Assembly: GCA_020621405.1 (NCBI GenBank) | Contig: JAHRYN010000003.1 | Location: 106,808-170,807 of the forward strand | Source: Betaproteobacteria bacterium | Lineage (GTDB): Bacteria > Pseudomonadota > Gammaproteobacteria > Burkholderiales > Rhodocyclaceae | DNA: 64,000 bases | Reading direction: 5' to 3' | Part shown: piece after piece, positions 7,711-17,844 of the stretch | Numbering within the stretch: the first letter of the stretch is position 1 | Layout of the letters: each line of letters opens with the position of its first letter | Made by a program: the position numbers and the translations under genes | Notes under the pieces: generated by a model | Told to the model about the DNA's origin: nothing | Databases searched by the model: none | Seen by the model: only the letters and a program-made list of their open reading frames with translations

Positions 7711-9831
7711 ATGAACCGCCGTCTTGTCACGCCTCTGCTTCTGGCGCTCGCCTGCTGCCTGCAGCCGGCCCTGGCGCAGTCCGCTCCCGTACCGCGGCTG
7801 GCGCCGCTGGCAGAGCAGGCACAGGCTGCCACGCTGAGTGCCGCGGTGCTCAGCCGCTATCACTACAAGGCCACGCCGCTGGATGACGCGCTGTCGGTCA
7901 AGATTTTCGACCGCTACTTCAAGACACTCGATCCGGAACACATCTTCTTCACGCAGGCCGACATCGACCGCTTCTCCGGCGCACGCACGCTGCTTGACGA
8001 CGCGCTCATCCAGGGCCGGCTCAACGTCGCCTTCGACATTTTCCAGCTCTACCAGCTGCGCATCGCCGAACGCATGCGCGACGCCAAGGGCCTGCTCGCC
8101 CAGGGTTTCGACTTCACGGTGGCGGAAACCTACGAATACGCGCGCGAAAAGGCGCCGTGGCCGAAGGACGACGCGGAGATGCACGAACTGTGGCGCAAGC
8201 GCGTCAAGTACGACTGGCTGCGACTCAGGCTGGGCGGCAAGGACGACGCGTCCATCGTGGCCATGCTGGACAAGCGCTACGAGAACAACCGGGCACGCGC
8301 CGAACGCAGCAAGAGCGAGGACGTGTTCCAGATCTTCATGAACGCCTACGCCATGTCGATCGAGCCGCACACCAACTACCTCGGCCCGAGTGCGGCCGAC
8401 TCCTTCGACATTTCGATGCGGCTGTCGCTGGTCGGCATCGGCGCCGTACTGCAGGAGCGCGAGGAGTACGTCACCATCCGCGAACTGGTGGCCGGCGGCC
8501 CGGCCGCGCGCTCGGAACGGCTGGCCGTGGGCGACCGCATCGTCGGCGTCGGTCAGGGCGACAACGGTGCGCTGGTCGATGTGGTCGGCACGCGCGTGGA
8601 CGACGTGGTCAAGCTGATCCGCGGCGAGAAGGACACCAAGGTGGTGCTGGACGTGCTGCCCGCCGACGCGCCGGACGGCACGCACAAGCGCGTGGTCATC
8701 GTGCGCGACAAGATCAAGCTGGACGATCAGGCGGCCAAGAAATCCATCATCAACGTCGGTGAAGGCAGCACTGCCCGCAAGGTCGGCGTGATCAACCTGC
8801 CGACCTTCTACGACGACTTCGAAGGGCGTCGCAAGGGCGACAAGGACTACCGCAGCACCAGCCGCGACGTGGCCCGCCTGATCGAGGAACTGAAGAAGGA
8901 GAAGGTCGACGGCCTGCTGATCGACCTGCGCAACAACGGCGGCGGTTCGCTGCGCGAGGCGGTCGATCTGACCGGGCTGTTCATCGACAAGGGTCCGGTC
9001 GTACTGCAGCGCCGCTCGGACGGCAAGATCGACGCCCAGAGCGACGACAACCCCGGTGTCGCGTGGGACGGCGCGATGGCGGTGCTGATCAACCGCGGTT
9101 CGGCCTCGGCCTCGGAAATCTTCGCTGCCGCACTGCAGGATTACGGCCGCGCACCGATCATCGGCGACACCAGCTTCGGCAAGGGCACGGTGCAGACCAT
9201 CATCGACCTGAACGACGTCGCGCGGAAGAAACAGCCTGCCTACGGCGAACTGAAGATGACCATCGCCCAGTTCTTCCGCGTCAACGGCGGCACCACGCAG
9301 CTCAAGGGCGTGATTCCGGACATCCGGCTGCCGTCGGTGCTGGAGGACGATGACGGTGGCGAGGCCAGCTTCGACAATGCGCTGCCGTGGACCCGCATCG
9401 ACCCGGCCGACTTCGCGCCGGCCGGCGACCTGCGCAGCCTGCTGCCGGCACTGCAGAGCCGCCACGACGCGCGGGTCGCCAACGATCGGGAATACGGCTA
9501 CCTGCTCGAGGACGTCGCCGAAGCGAAGCGCCTGCGCGACAGCAAGACCGTGTCGCTGAACGAAGCCGAGCGGCGCAAGGACAAGGAGACACGCGAAGCC
9601 CGGCTGAAGGCGCGTGCGAACCAGGACGGCGCCGACAAGCTGAATGCGCTGAAGGACGACGGACTGCAGTCCGGCGAGCGCAGCCTGGCGGCGGAACTGG
9701 CGACCGAAAAGGCACTGAAGGAACGCAAGGACGTGCTGCTGCAGGAAGCCGCGCGCATCGTCGACGACGAAGCGCAGCTGCTCGCCGCGACGAAGCGGGT
9801 GGCGTCGAGGGAAGGCAAACGCACGCAGTGA
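7711..9831 (+). CDS. prc: Tail-specific carboxy-terminal processing protease (S41 family)
   Basis: 706 residues, close to E. coli Prc/Tsp (682). Start ATG follows GGAGACCGGAA. Signal peptide residues 1-22 (LLLALACCLQPALAQ), so periplasmic. Order: N-terminal helical domain with LDPEHIFFTQADID; PDZ domain around residues 240-320 (GIGAVLQEREEYVTIRELV ... GDRIVGVGQG); S41 protease core with DLRNNGGGSLREAVDLTGLFI; catalytic Ser in RGSASASEIFAAALQDY and Lys in DTSFGKGTVQ. It should trim or degrade periplasmic proteins with exposed C-termini, including lipoproteins and peptidoglycan hydrolases. The long charged C-terminal tail (Lys/Glu/Ala-rich, about 600-706) is family-typical. Single gene, followed by a GC-rich hairpin at 9839-9863. 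Confidence 0.93.
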   Translation: MNRRLVTPLLLALACCLQPALAQSAPVPRLAPLAEQAQAATLSAAVLSRYHYKATPLDDALSVKIFDRYFKTLDPEHIFFTQADIDRFSGARTLLDDALIQGRLNVAFDIFQLYQLRIAERMRDAKGLLAQGFDFTVAETYEYAREKAPWPKDDAEMHELWRKRVKYDWLRLRLGGKDDASIVAMLDKRYENNRARAERSKSEDVFQIFMNAYAMSIEPHTNYLGPSAADSFDISMRLSLVGIGAVLQEREEYVTIRELVAGGPAARSERLAVGDRIVGVGQGDNGALVDVVGTRVDDVVKLIRGEKDTKVVLDVLPADAPDGTHKRVVIVRDKIKLDDQAAKKSIINVGEGSTARKVGVINLPTFYDDFEGRRKGDKDYRSTSRDVARLIEELKKEKVDGLLIDLRNNGGGSLREAVDLTGLFIDKGPVVLQRRSDGKIDAQSDDNPGVAWDGAMAVLINRGSASASEIFAAALQDYGRAPIIGDTSFGKGTVQTIIDLNDVARKKQPAYGELKMTIAQFFRVNGGTTQLKGVIPDIRLPSVLEDDDGGEASFDNALPWTRIDPADFAPAGDLRSLLPALQSRHDARVANDREYGYLLEDVAEAKRLRDSKTVSLNEAERRKDKETREARLKARANQDGADKLNALKDDGLQSGERSLAAELATEKALKERKDVLLQEAARIVDDEAQLLAATKRVASREGKRTQ

Positions 9832-9838
9832 TGCGAGA

Positions 9839-9863
9839 ACCGGAGGCGCGCGGCGCCTCCGGT
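9839..9863. terminator. Hairpin between convergent genes
   Basis: ACCGGAGGCGC / GCGCCTCCGGT forms an 11-bp stem with a 3-base loop between the convergent protease and ABC permease genes. There is no T-run on either side, so it is at best a weak bidirectional terminator. Confidence 0.5.
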
Positions 9864-9868
9864 CGCGG

Positions 9869-10615
9869 TCAGCGGTGCAGCCAGCGGGCGTGGGCCGCCC
9901 GCGCAAGGTGGTCAAGCGCGTAACCGAGCGCACCGACCAGCACGATGACCGCCATCAGCTCGGAATAGGCCAGCCGGTCGCGCGTATCGAGAATGAAGTA
10001 GCCCAGCCCGGCCGACACGCCGAGCATTTCGGCCGGCACCAGCACGATCCAGATGATGCCGATGGCCAGACGCACACCGGTCAGGATGTGCGCCGTGATG
10101 CCCGGCAGCACGATGCGCAGCACCGTTTCCGTGCGCGTGGCCGACAGGCTGCGCGCCAACAGCAGCCAGTTCGGATCCAGCTGGGCCACGCCGGACGCGG
10201 TATTGAGCAGGATGGGCCAGACCGCGGCGAAGGCGAGCAGAAAATACACCGGCGCGTCGCCCACCCCGAGCACCATCACCGCCAGCGGCATCCAGGACAG
10301 CGGCGACACCATGCGCAGGAACTGGAACAGCGGCGCGGTCGCCTGCGTGAAGCGCCGCGACAGACCGGTCAGCACACCCAGCGGCACGCCGATCAGGATG
10401 GCCAGCAGCAGCCCGACCGCGACCCGTTTCAGGCTCACCACCACGTGCGGCCACAGTTCGCCGGCGCTCACCAGCTGCCACAGCGAGGCCGCCGATTCGA
10501 GCGGCGCGAAGGCCGACGCGATCGGCATGCCATGCGCCAGCCACACCGCGCCCGCCGCCCACCCGAGCACGGCCAGCAGCAGGCCGGCCAGCGGAAGAAG
10601 CAGTCTGGATGCCAT
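9869..10615 (-). CDS. ABC transporter permease (SsuC/TauC/NrtB type)
   Basis: 248 residues with about six membrane segments (LLLPLAGLLLAVLGWAAGAVW, AVGLLLAILIGVPLGVLTG, VYFLLAFAAVWPILLNTASG, ELMAVIVLVGALGYAL). It carries the EAA-like cytoplasmic loop of BPD importers: LARSLSATRTETVLRIVLPG. The start ATG at 10615 overlaps the stop of the binding-protein gene by one base (TGATG), so translation is coupled. Last gene of the operon running from 14326. With the ATPase at 11893-12684 it should form an importer for an organosulfur or similar oxyanion. Confidence 0.9.
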   Translation of the reverse strand: MASRLLLPLAGLLLAVLGWAAGAVWLAHGMPIASAFAPLESAASLWQLVSAGELWPHVVVSLKRVAVGLLLAILIGVPLGVLTGLSRRFTQATAPLFQFLRMVSPLSWMPLAVMVLGVGDAPVYFLLAFAAVWPILLNTASGVAQLDPNWLLLARSLSATRTETVLRIVLPGITAHILTGVRLAIGIIWIVLVPAEMLGVSAGLGYFILDTRDRLAYSELMAVIVLVGALGYALDHLARAAHARWLHR

Positions 10616-11856
10616 CAGCTCAGCACGACTTCCTTGCGCCGCAGGTCGGCCGGCAGGCCGAATACCGACGGTCCGCCGACTGCGTCGATCGCCTTGCGCA
10701 CGAAGCGGTCGTCCACCAGATCGCCGGCGACGAACTTCGGATCCAGCGCCTCGAGGAACCTGGTGTCGCCTTCGACCTTGGTCTGGCGGATCGCGCGCAC
10801 CAGTTCTTCGGTGTAGGACGGGAAGGGATAGGGCTGGAAGTCGATGCGCCGCTGGTACCAGCCCTTGTGCCTGACGACACCCGACGCCTCGTAGCCGGCG
10901 TAGTCGGTCGCGGCCAGCACCTTGGACAGCACCGGCAGCGCGTGCGGCGTGTACTTGCCGTCGCCGCCCGCCGACATCAGCTTGGCGGTGTCGAGCTGGT
11001 TGCTGCGCGTCCATAGCTGCGCGCGCACGATGGCCGTGGTGACGCGCTGCGCCCATTCGGGCCGATCCGCGATGTCGCGCTCCGACAGGGTGGTCACGCA
11101 GCAGGCATGGTTCTGCCAGAGGTCGCCGGAGAAGCGCAGCACCTTGCCCACGCCCTTGGTTTCGGCCAGCGCGTTGAACGGGTCGGCGACGATGTAGCCG
11201 GCGATCGACTTGCCGGCCAGTGCCGACACCATTTCGGCCGGCGGCAGCACGACCAGGTTCACCTCGCTGGCGGCGATCGCGCCATCCTTCGGTTTGGTGA
11301 CTGCAGTCAGGCCGTTGGCGCGCAGCAGTTGCTGCAGCAGGATGTTGTGGATGGAATACCAGAACGGAATCGCAACCGTGCGCCCGCCCAGTTCAGCCAC
11401 CGAATTCACCGAAGGATCGACGGTCAGCGCCGAGCCATTGACATGGTTCCAGGCGACGATCCTGGCCGGAAACTTCGTGCCGTAACGCACCCACAGCGCG
11501 GCAGGCGACAGCAGGTGGATGACGTTCACCTGACCGGCCACGAAAGCCTCGACGATCTGCGCCCAGCTGCGGAACAGCCGCGGCGCCTCGGTCTTCAGCC
11601 CTTCCTGCTCGAACAGCTTGCGCGCGTGCGCCACCAGCAGCGGCGTGGCGTCGGTGATCGGCAGATAGCCGATCTTCACCGGCTGGTCGTCGCCCCTGAA
11701 GGCCTGGGCACGCACATCGCCGGCGCGCAGCAGCGGTGCCGCCACGCCGGCCAGCGTCAGCACCCCCAGGCGCAGCATGTCGCGCCGGGTCAGGCCGCAG
11801 CCGCAGTCGGGGGATGCGCAAACGTGTACCGGACGGGCGTCGTGTTCGTTCTTCAT
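10615..11856 (-). CDS. ABC transporter substrate-binding protein, Tat-exported (NrtA/SsuA-like)
   Basis: 413 residues. The N-terminus has a twin-arginine signal (LTRRDMLRLGVLTLAGVAAPLL), preceded by Cys-rich CASPDCGCG, so export is by Tat in folded form. The mature part starts VKIGYLPITDATPLLVAHARKLFEQEG and continues with AFVAGQVNVIHLLSPAALW, typical of the CmpA/NrtA/SsuA group. The sequence is closer in shape to nitrate/bicarbonate NrtA-like proteins than to the SsuA at 2316-3320, but the context (sulfur-type promoter, flavoprotein, AhpD-like protein) suggests an organosulfur ligand. Fourth of five genes in the operon. Confidence 0.87.
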   Translation of the reverse strand: MKNEHDARPVHVCASPDCGCGLTRRDMLRLGVLTLAGVAAPLLRAGDVRAQAFRGDDQPVKIGYLPITDATPLLVAHARKLFEQEGLKTEAPRLFRSWAQIVEAFVAGQVNVIHLLSPAALWVRYGTKFPARIVAWNHVNGSALTVDPSVNSVAELGGRTVAIPFWYSIHNILLQQLLRANGLTAVTKPKDGAIAASEVNLVVLPPAEMVSALAGKSIAGYIVADPFNALAETKGVGKVLRFSGDLWQNHACCVTTLSERDIADRPEWAQRVTTAIVRAQLWTRSNQLDTAKLMSAGGDGKYTPHALPVLSKVLAATDYAGYEASGVVRHKGWYQRRIDFQPYPFPSYTEELVRAIRQTKVEGDTRFLEALDPKFVAGDLVDDRFVRKAIDAVGGPSVFGLPADLRRKEVVLS

Positions 11857-11892
11857 GTCGGTTCCTTGTTGGAGCGTGTTCGGTTGTCGGAA

Positions 11893-12684
11893 TCAGTGCG
11901 CGCGCAGTGCGTGCAGCGCGGACAGGATGTCGAGGCGCAGCGCGGTGACCGCCGCCGGGTCGGCCTGCTCGCGCGGACGCTCCAGGTCGACCACCCATTC
12001 GCGCACGATGCGTCCGGGCGCCTCGCCCATCAGCAGGATGCGGTCGGCCACCAGGATGGCTTCGTCGATGTCGTGCGTGACCAGCAGCGCCGCCGTGTGC
12101 CATCGATGCACGACCTCGACCAGCAGCGCCTGCATTTCGGCGCGCGTGATCGCGTCGAGCGCGGAGAAGGGTTCGTCGGCGAACAGAAGCTGCGGCTCGC
12201 GTGCCAGCGCACGCGCCAGCGCCACGCGCTGCGCCATGCCGCCGGACAGTTGCGCCGGATAGCGGTGTGCATGTCCCGCCAGGCCGACTGCCGACAGCGC
12301 CTGCTCGATGCGGGCGGCGCGTTCGACCGGCGTCAGTCGCGGCTGGTGCTCGAAATCGAGTCCGAAGCCGGCGTTGCCCGCTGCGTCCAGCCAGGGCAGC
12401 AGACCGGGCTGCTGGAACACCAGCGCGGCGCGCGGATGCGGCGCCTGCAGCGGTTCGCCGAGAAAGCGGATATCGCCGGACGCTGGCGCTTCCAGCCGGG
12501 CCAGCACGCGCAGCAGAGAGGATTTGCCGCAGCCGCTGCCGCCGAGCAGGCAGACGATTTCCCGGTGCCGCACGTCGAGCGACACATCGGCGAACACCGC
12601 ATGCCCGTCGGCATAGGAAAAGTTCAAGCCGCTCGCCTGCAGCGCCAGACCGGTTCCGCCGTCGCCGGACACGGCCGTGCTCAC
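11893..12684 (-). CDS. ABC transporter ATP-binding protein (SsuB/TauB type)
   Basis: 263 residues. Walker A GGSGCGKSS, Q-loop VFQQPGLLPW, signature LSGGMAQR, Walker B LLFADEPFSALD, and switch His in VTHDIDEA. The LLPWLDAAGN segment after the Q-loop is typical of the nitrate/sulfonate/taurine importer ATPases. Its start overlaps the flavoprotein stop by ATGA, and it is followed after 36 bp by the binding-protein gene. It powers the permease encoded at 9869-10615. Confidence 0.9.
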   Translation of the reverse strand: MSTAVSGDGGTGLALQASGLNFSYADGHAVFADVSLDVRHREIVCLLGGSGCGKSSLLRVLARLEAPASGDIRFLGEPLQAPHPRAALVFQQPGLLPWLDAAGNAGFGLDFEHQPRLTPVERAARIEQALSAVGLAGHAHRYPAQLSGGMAQRVALARALAREPQLLFADEPFSALDAITRAEMQALLVEVVHRWHTAALLVTHDIDEAILVADRILLMGEAPGRIVREWVVDLERPREQADPAAVTALRLDILSALHALRAH

Positions 12685-13769
12685 GCCGCCCTCGCCTGCG
12701 CTTCGGCCTGCCGCTGCAGTTCGACCTGCAGCTGGGTCACGCTGGGCGTAATCACCGGCACGAAGGCCGACTCCTGCAGGCGGCGCGCGAAACCGAACTG
12801 CGCATCGACCAGATAGGCGCGGCCGCCGCTGGCCTGCAGCTCGAGCTGCACCGCGCGCTGCACCTGTTCGGCCAGCGCGATGCGCAGACGAAACAGCTGG
12901 GCCGCATCGGCGACGAACACACCATCGCCCAGACCGTCGAGCAAAGCGCCGGTCAGCTGGCGCAGCGCGCCGGACACCGCATCGAGCTCATCCTGCAGCA
13001 CGCCACGCGAACTGCTGCAGCGCGACTGCGCAGCAGCCAGCGCGGCACGCGCCAGCCCGATGGACATGCCGCACTGCATGCCGAGGAAGGCCGGCCGCAC
13101 TCGCGGCAGCCAGGCGCGGGCATCGGCGGTGATCACGTCGCGCTCGTCGATCGCCACTGCATCGATGCACAGCGCAGCCGTGTTGCTGCCGCGCATGGCG
13201 ATCAGGTCGAGATCGTCGCTGCGCGCGATGCCGTCGCGCTCGCTGTCGAGCGCAACGATGAAGGGTGCTCCGCCATCGGCCGCCGACACCGCGGCCGCGA
13301 ACACGAAGCCCGACTTGCGCAGATTGGTGACCCAGGGCAGCTGGCCATCGAGCCGCCAGCCGCGGTCCGTGCGCGACGCGGCGATCTGCAGCGACTCGAT
13401 GCCGCACAGGTACTTCATCGCGTTGGACAGGCCGGTGGCACCGGCCTGGCGTCCGCGTATCAGCGGTTCGAGCAGGCGTTCGCGCAGCGCGCCGTTCGGG
13501 CTCTGCAGCAGGTATTCGATGAAGGTGCGATGGCCCCAGAACACGAAGGCGGCGGCCAGCGAATGTTCGGCGACGGCCGCGATGGCGTCGACCGCATCGC
13601 GCACATCGCCGCCCGAACCGCCGGACGCTGTGGCCACGCCGGCACCGAACAGTCCGGCATCAGCCAGCGCGGGCAGCAGTGCCTCGTCGTCGGCACTGCC
13701 GTCGTTGAGCGCCGGTGCGTTGTCGCGCAGCCAGTCCTGCAGCGCGGCCGGCAGCAGGCGCCCGCTCAT
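12681..13769 (-). CDS. Acyl-CoA dehydrogenase-like flavoprotein (SfnB/DszC-like)
   Basis: 362 residues. It has the acyl-CoA dehydrogenase fold order: N-terminal helices (PALADAGLFGAGV), middle beta domain (GWRLDGQLPWVTNLRKSGFVFAAAV), and C-terminal helical bundle (GMQCGMSIGLARAALAAA ... ASGGRAYL). No glutamate base of true acyl-CoA dehydrogenases is evident at the expected place. In sulfur clusters such proteins are FMNH2-dependent monooxygenases or SfnB-type proteins acting on dimethyl sulfone or related compounds. It overlaps the AhpD-like gene upstream and the ATPase downstream by 4 bp each (ATGA), so the operon is tightly coupled. Exact reaction unknown; no separate flavin reductase is in the window. 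Confidence 0.78.
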   Translation of the reverse strand: MSGRLLPAALQDWLRDNAPALNDGSADDEALLPALADAGLFGAGVATASGGSGGDVRDAVDAIAAVAEHSLAAAFVFWGHRTFIEYLLQSPNGALRERLLEPLIRGRQAGATGLSNAMKYLCGIESLQIAASRTDRGWRLDGQLPWVTNLRKSGFVFAAAVSAADGGAPFIVALDSERDGIARSDDLDLIAMRGSNTAALCIDAVAIDERDVITADARAWLPRVRPAFLGMQCGMSIGLARAALAAAQSRCSSSRGVLQDELDAVSGALRQLTGALLDGLGDGVFVADAAQLFRLRIALAEQVQRAVQLELQASGGRAYLVDAQFGFARRLQESAFVPVITPSVTQLQVELQRQAEAQARAA

Positions 13770-14326
13770 GGCTGCAGCACGCCCGGGCGGAAGGCTTCGA
13801 GTTGCGGATTGATCGGGCTCTGCGCCAGGCTGTTGGCGAAATTGCACAGCGTGGCCAGGCTTACGCCGAGGATCACTTCCAGCACCTGTGCATCGGTGAA
13901 GCCCGCCGCCTTGAAGCTGGCGAGGTCGCTGTCGCTGACCGCACCGCGCGTCGCGATGACGGCGCGGGCAAAGGCGGCGATCGCATCGTGACGGGCATGG
14001 CCGGTCGGCTGTCCGCGCTGCAGCGCGACCACCGCCGCGCCATCGAAGCCGGCTTTCTTCAGCGCGATCGCGCTGTGCCCGGCGACGCAGAAGTCGCAGC
14101 CATGTACGGTCGCCGCCGTGATCTGGACCACTTCGCGTTCGGCCAGCGTCAGGCTCGCCCGGCTGTTGATCTCGGACACGGTGAGATAGGTTTCCAGCGC
14201 CACCGGTGCGTTCGACAGCGCCGCGATCAGATTGGGCAGGAAGCCGTTGTTGGCGATCACCCGCTCGATGAGCGGGCGGCTCGCCTCCGGTGCGCTGTCG
14301 GCGGTATGCAGGGTCAGTCGGGTCAT
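13766..14326 (-). CDS. AhpD/carboxymuconolactone-decarboxylase-like alkylhydroperoxidase
   Basis: 186 residues from the ATG at 14326, chosen because GAGGG lies 6 nt upstream; an ATG at 14332 is directly abutted by that GAGGG. The CMD/AhpD signature is clear: LTLAEREVVQITAATVHGCDFCVAGHSA with the CxxC redox pair and the following His, and a C-terminal DAQVLEVILGVSLATLCNFANSLA helix. Family members reduce peroxides or act as CMD-type isomerases. As first gene of an ABC/flavoprotein operon under a sulfur-type promoter it may detoxify peroxide made by uncoupled flavin oxygenation. The predicted -10 box at 14354-14359 gives a leader of about 20 nt. Confidence 0.85.
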   Translation of the reverse strand: MTRLTLHTADSAPEASRPLIERVIANNGFLPNLIAALSNAPVALETYLTVSEINSRASLTLAEREVVQITAATVHGCDFCVAGHSAIALKKAGFDGAAVVALQRGQPTGHARHDAIAAFARAVIATRGAVSDSDLASFKAAGFTDAQVLEVILGVSLATLCNFANSLAQSPINPQLEAFRPGVLQP

Positions 14327-14353
14327 ACGCATCCCTCATTTGAAGATGCGCGC

Positions 14354-14404
14354 ACTCTAGCGAGGCACCGGATCCGTCCAAACCAATTAAATCAGCTGAG
14401 CTTT
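14354..14404 (-). promoter_or_regulatory. Sulfur-regulon promoter module of the AhpD/ABC operon
   Basis: Minus-strand 26-mer 14379-14404 (AAAGCTCAGC ... ATTGGTTTG), a 19-bp gap, then TAGAGT at 14354-14359. The segment GATTTAATTGGTT and the TAGAGTG -10 are shared almost exactly with the sbp2 promoter at 27952-28002. Confidence 0.68.
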
Positions 14405-14499
14405 TGAAGGAAACCAATGCATGACGCGCGACGCGGCGCATCAGGCAGTTCGCATCGTGAGCAGGTTGCGACATCGCGAGCCCGCGATCCGTGAAGTTG

Positions 14500-14538
14500 A
14501 AAAAAGGGCGGAGCGCCTGCCGGCACACCGCCCTTTTT
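14500..14538. terminator. Bidirectional rho-independent terminator
   Basis: AAAAAGGGCGG and CCGCCCTTTTT form an 11-bp stem around a 16-base loop. It ends the minus-strand encapsulin operon just beyond the cysteine desulfurase stop and also separates it from the AhpD operon promoter. Confidence 0.88.
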
Positions 14539-14555
14539 CATGCCACGACAGAAAG

Positions 14556-16482
<1,927 letters not shown>

Positions 16483-16511
<29 letters not shown>

Positions 16512-17415
16512 GGTACTTGCCGATCTCCACGTCATCGAGCACGGCCAGCGCGTCTTCGGTCAGCACGGCCAGGGAGCAGTACAGCGAAATCAGATAGGAC
16601 GCGATCGCGCTGCGGTTGATGCCCATGAAGCGGACCGACAGGCCCGGGCTCTGTTCGCCGGCGATGCCGGGCTGGAACAGGCCGACCACGCCCTGGCGCT
16701 TTTCGCCGGTACGCAACAGGATGATCTTGGTCTTGCCGTCCTCGACCGGCACCTTGTCCGACGGGATCAGCGGCAGGCCGCGCCAGGTCAGGAACTGCGA
16801 CCCGAACAGGCTGACCGTCGGCGGCGGCACGCCACGACGCGTGCATTCGCGGCCGAAGGCGGCGATCGCCAGCGGGTGGGTCAGGAAGAAACCGGGTTCC
16901 TTCCACACCTTGCCTATCAGGTCGTCGAGATCGTCCGGCGTCGGTGCGCCGGTCAGCGTCGAGATGCGCTGATCGTCGTGCACATTGGCCAGCAGGCCGT
17001 ACTCGGGATTGTTGATCAGCTCGCTTTCCTGCCGCTCCTTGATGGTCTCTATGGTCAGGCGCAGCTGTTCCTTGATCTGGTCGTGCGGGCTGCTGTACAG
17101 GTCGGAAATGCGGGTATGCACGTCCAGCACGGTGGTGACCGCATTCAGGAAGTATTCGCGCGGCTGTTCGTCGTAATCGACGAAGATCTGCGGCAGTTCG
17201 GCCTCGTCGCGCTGCGAGCACGCGACGCGCACGTCCTGCGGATTCTTGACGCGGTTCACGCGATAGATGCCGGCCTCGACCGGCAGCCACTGCAGCAGAT
17301 GCACCAGCCAGCGCGGCGTGATGGTCGACAGCTGGGGTACGGTCTTGGTGGCGTTGGCAAGCTGGCGGGCGGCGTGGTCGCCGAGCGCCAGCTGCGCGTC
17401 CTGATGGTCTGCCAT
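16483..17415 (-). CDS. Family 2A encapsulin shell protein (SrpI-like)
   Basis: 310 residues from the ATG at 17415 (MADHQDAQLALGDHAAR), with AAGGAG 8 nt upstream. The family 2A (SrpI) pattern is present: an N-terminal arm with LANATKTVPQLSTITPRWLVHLLQWLPVE, INNPEYGLLANV, PTPDDLDDLIGKVWKEPGFFLTHPLAIAAFGRECTRRGVPP, the TPR-like KIILLRTGEKRQGVVGLFQPG, and a C-terminal EIGKYHEYPDTYKQ. These have the HK97 capsid fold and self-assemble into a cytosolic icosahedral compartment. The gene sits directly upstream of, and overlaps, the desulfurase gene whose product is its expected cargo. The operon begins with rhodanese and serine acetyltransferase under a sulfur-type promoter. Confidence 0.93.
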
Positions 17416-17523
17416 GGAAAAACTCCTTGCGATGTGAGGAAACGGCTTATTCAAAAATTTGCTAAGTGAATATCTCTTTCTTCTAAGCGGGCATCAACCT
17501 GCTATAGCCGCCAAACAGCCGGG

Positions 17524-17844
17524 TCATCGACGGAATGCGTCGGACGTGGGCGCAGATGGCACGTCGTCACCCGAAGGTTCGCAGCGCGCCAGCAGCGATG
17601 ACAGCGTCAGGCCCAGTGCCCGGGCCAGTTTGAAGATGGTCACCAGCGACGGCATTGCCCGGCCGCGCTCCACCTCGCCCAGATAGGAACGGTTCAGTTC
17701 CGCCCGCTCGGCCAGCGCTTCCTGCGACCAGCCGCGCTCCTCGCGCGACACCCGGACCGCCAGACCGAAGGCATCGCCTATCGATGCCGGCGTGCAGGCG
17801 GGTGCCGTGCCGTTACCGGCGACAAGGACGCAGGGCGTACTCAT
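17524..17844 (-). CDS. XRE-family transcriptional regulator in the encapsulin operon
   Basis: 106 residues. A Cro/C1-type HTH covers about residues 28-82: LAVRVSREERGWSQEALAERA, then NRSYLGEVERGRAMPSLVTIFKLARALGL. The N-terminal 25 residues include one Cys (STPCVLV) and a second (PACTP). A third Cys (LLARCEPSG) follows the domain, so a redox or persulfide-sensing role is conceivable but unproven. Start ATG overlaps the serine acetyltransferase stop by ATGA. 109 bp separate its stop from the encapsulin start, enough for an internal promoter it could regulate. Confidence 0.85.
   Translation of the reverse strand: MSTPCVLVAGNGTAPACTPASIGDAFGLAVRVSREERGWSQEALAERAELNRSYLGEVERGRAMPSLVTIFKLARALGLTLSSLLARCEPSGDDVPSAPTSDAFRR

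Noticed and set aside
7684..9933. Minus-strand open frame of 749 codons
   Set aside because: Antisense to the tail-specific protease; no recognisable domain and biased composition.
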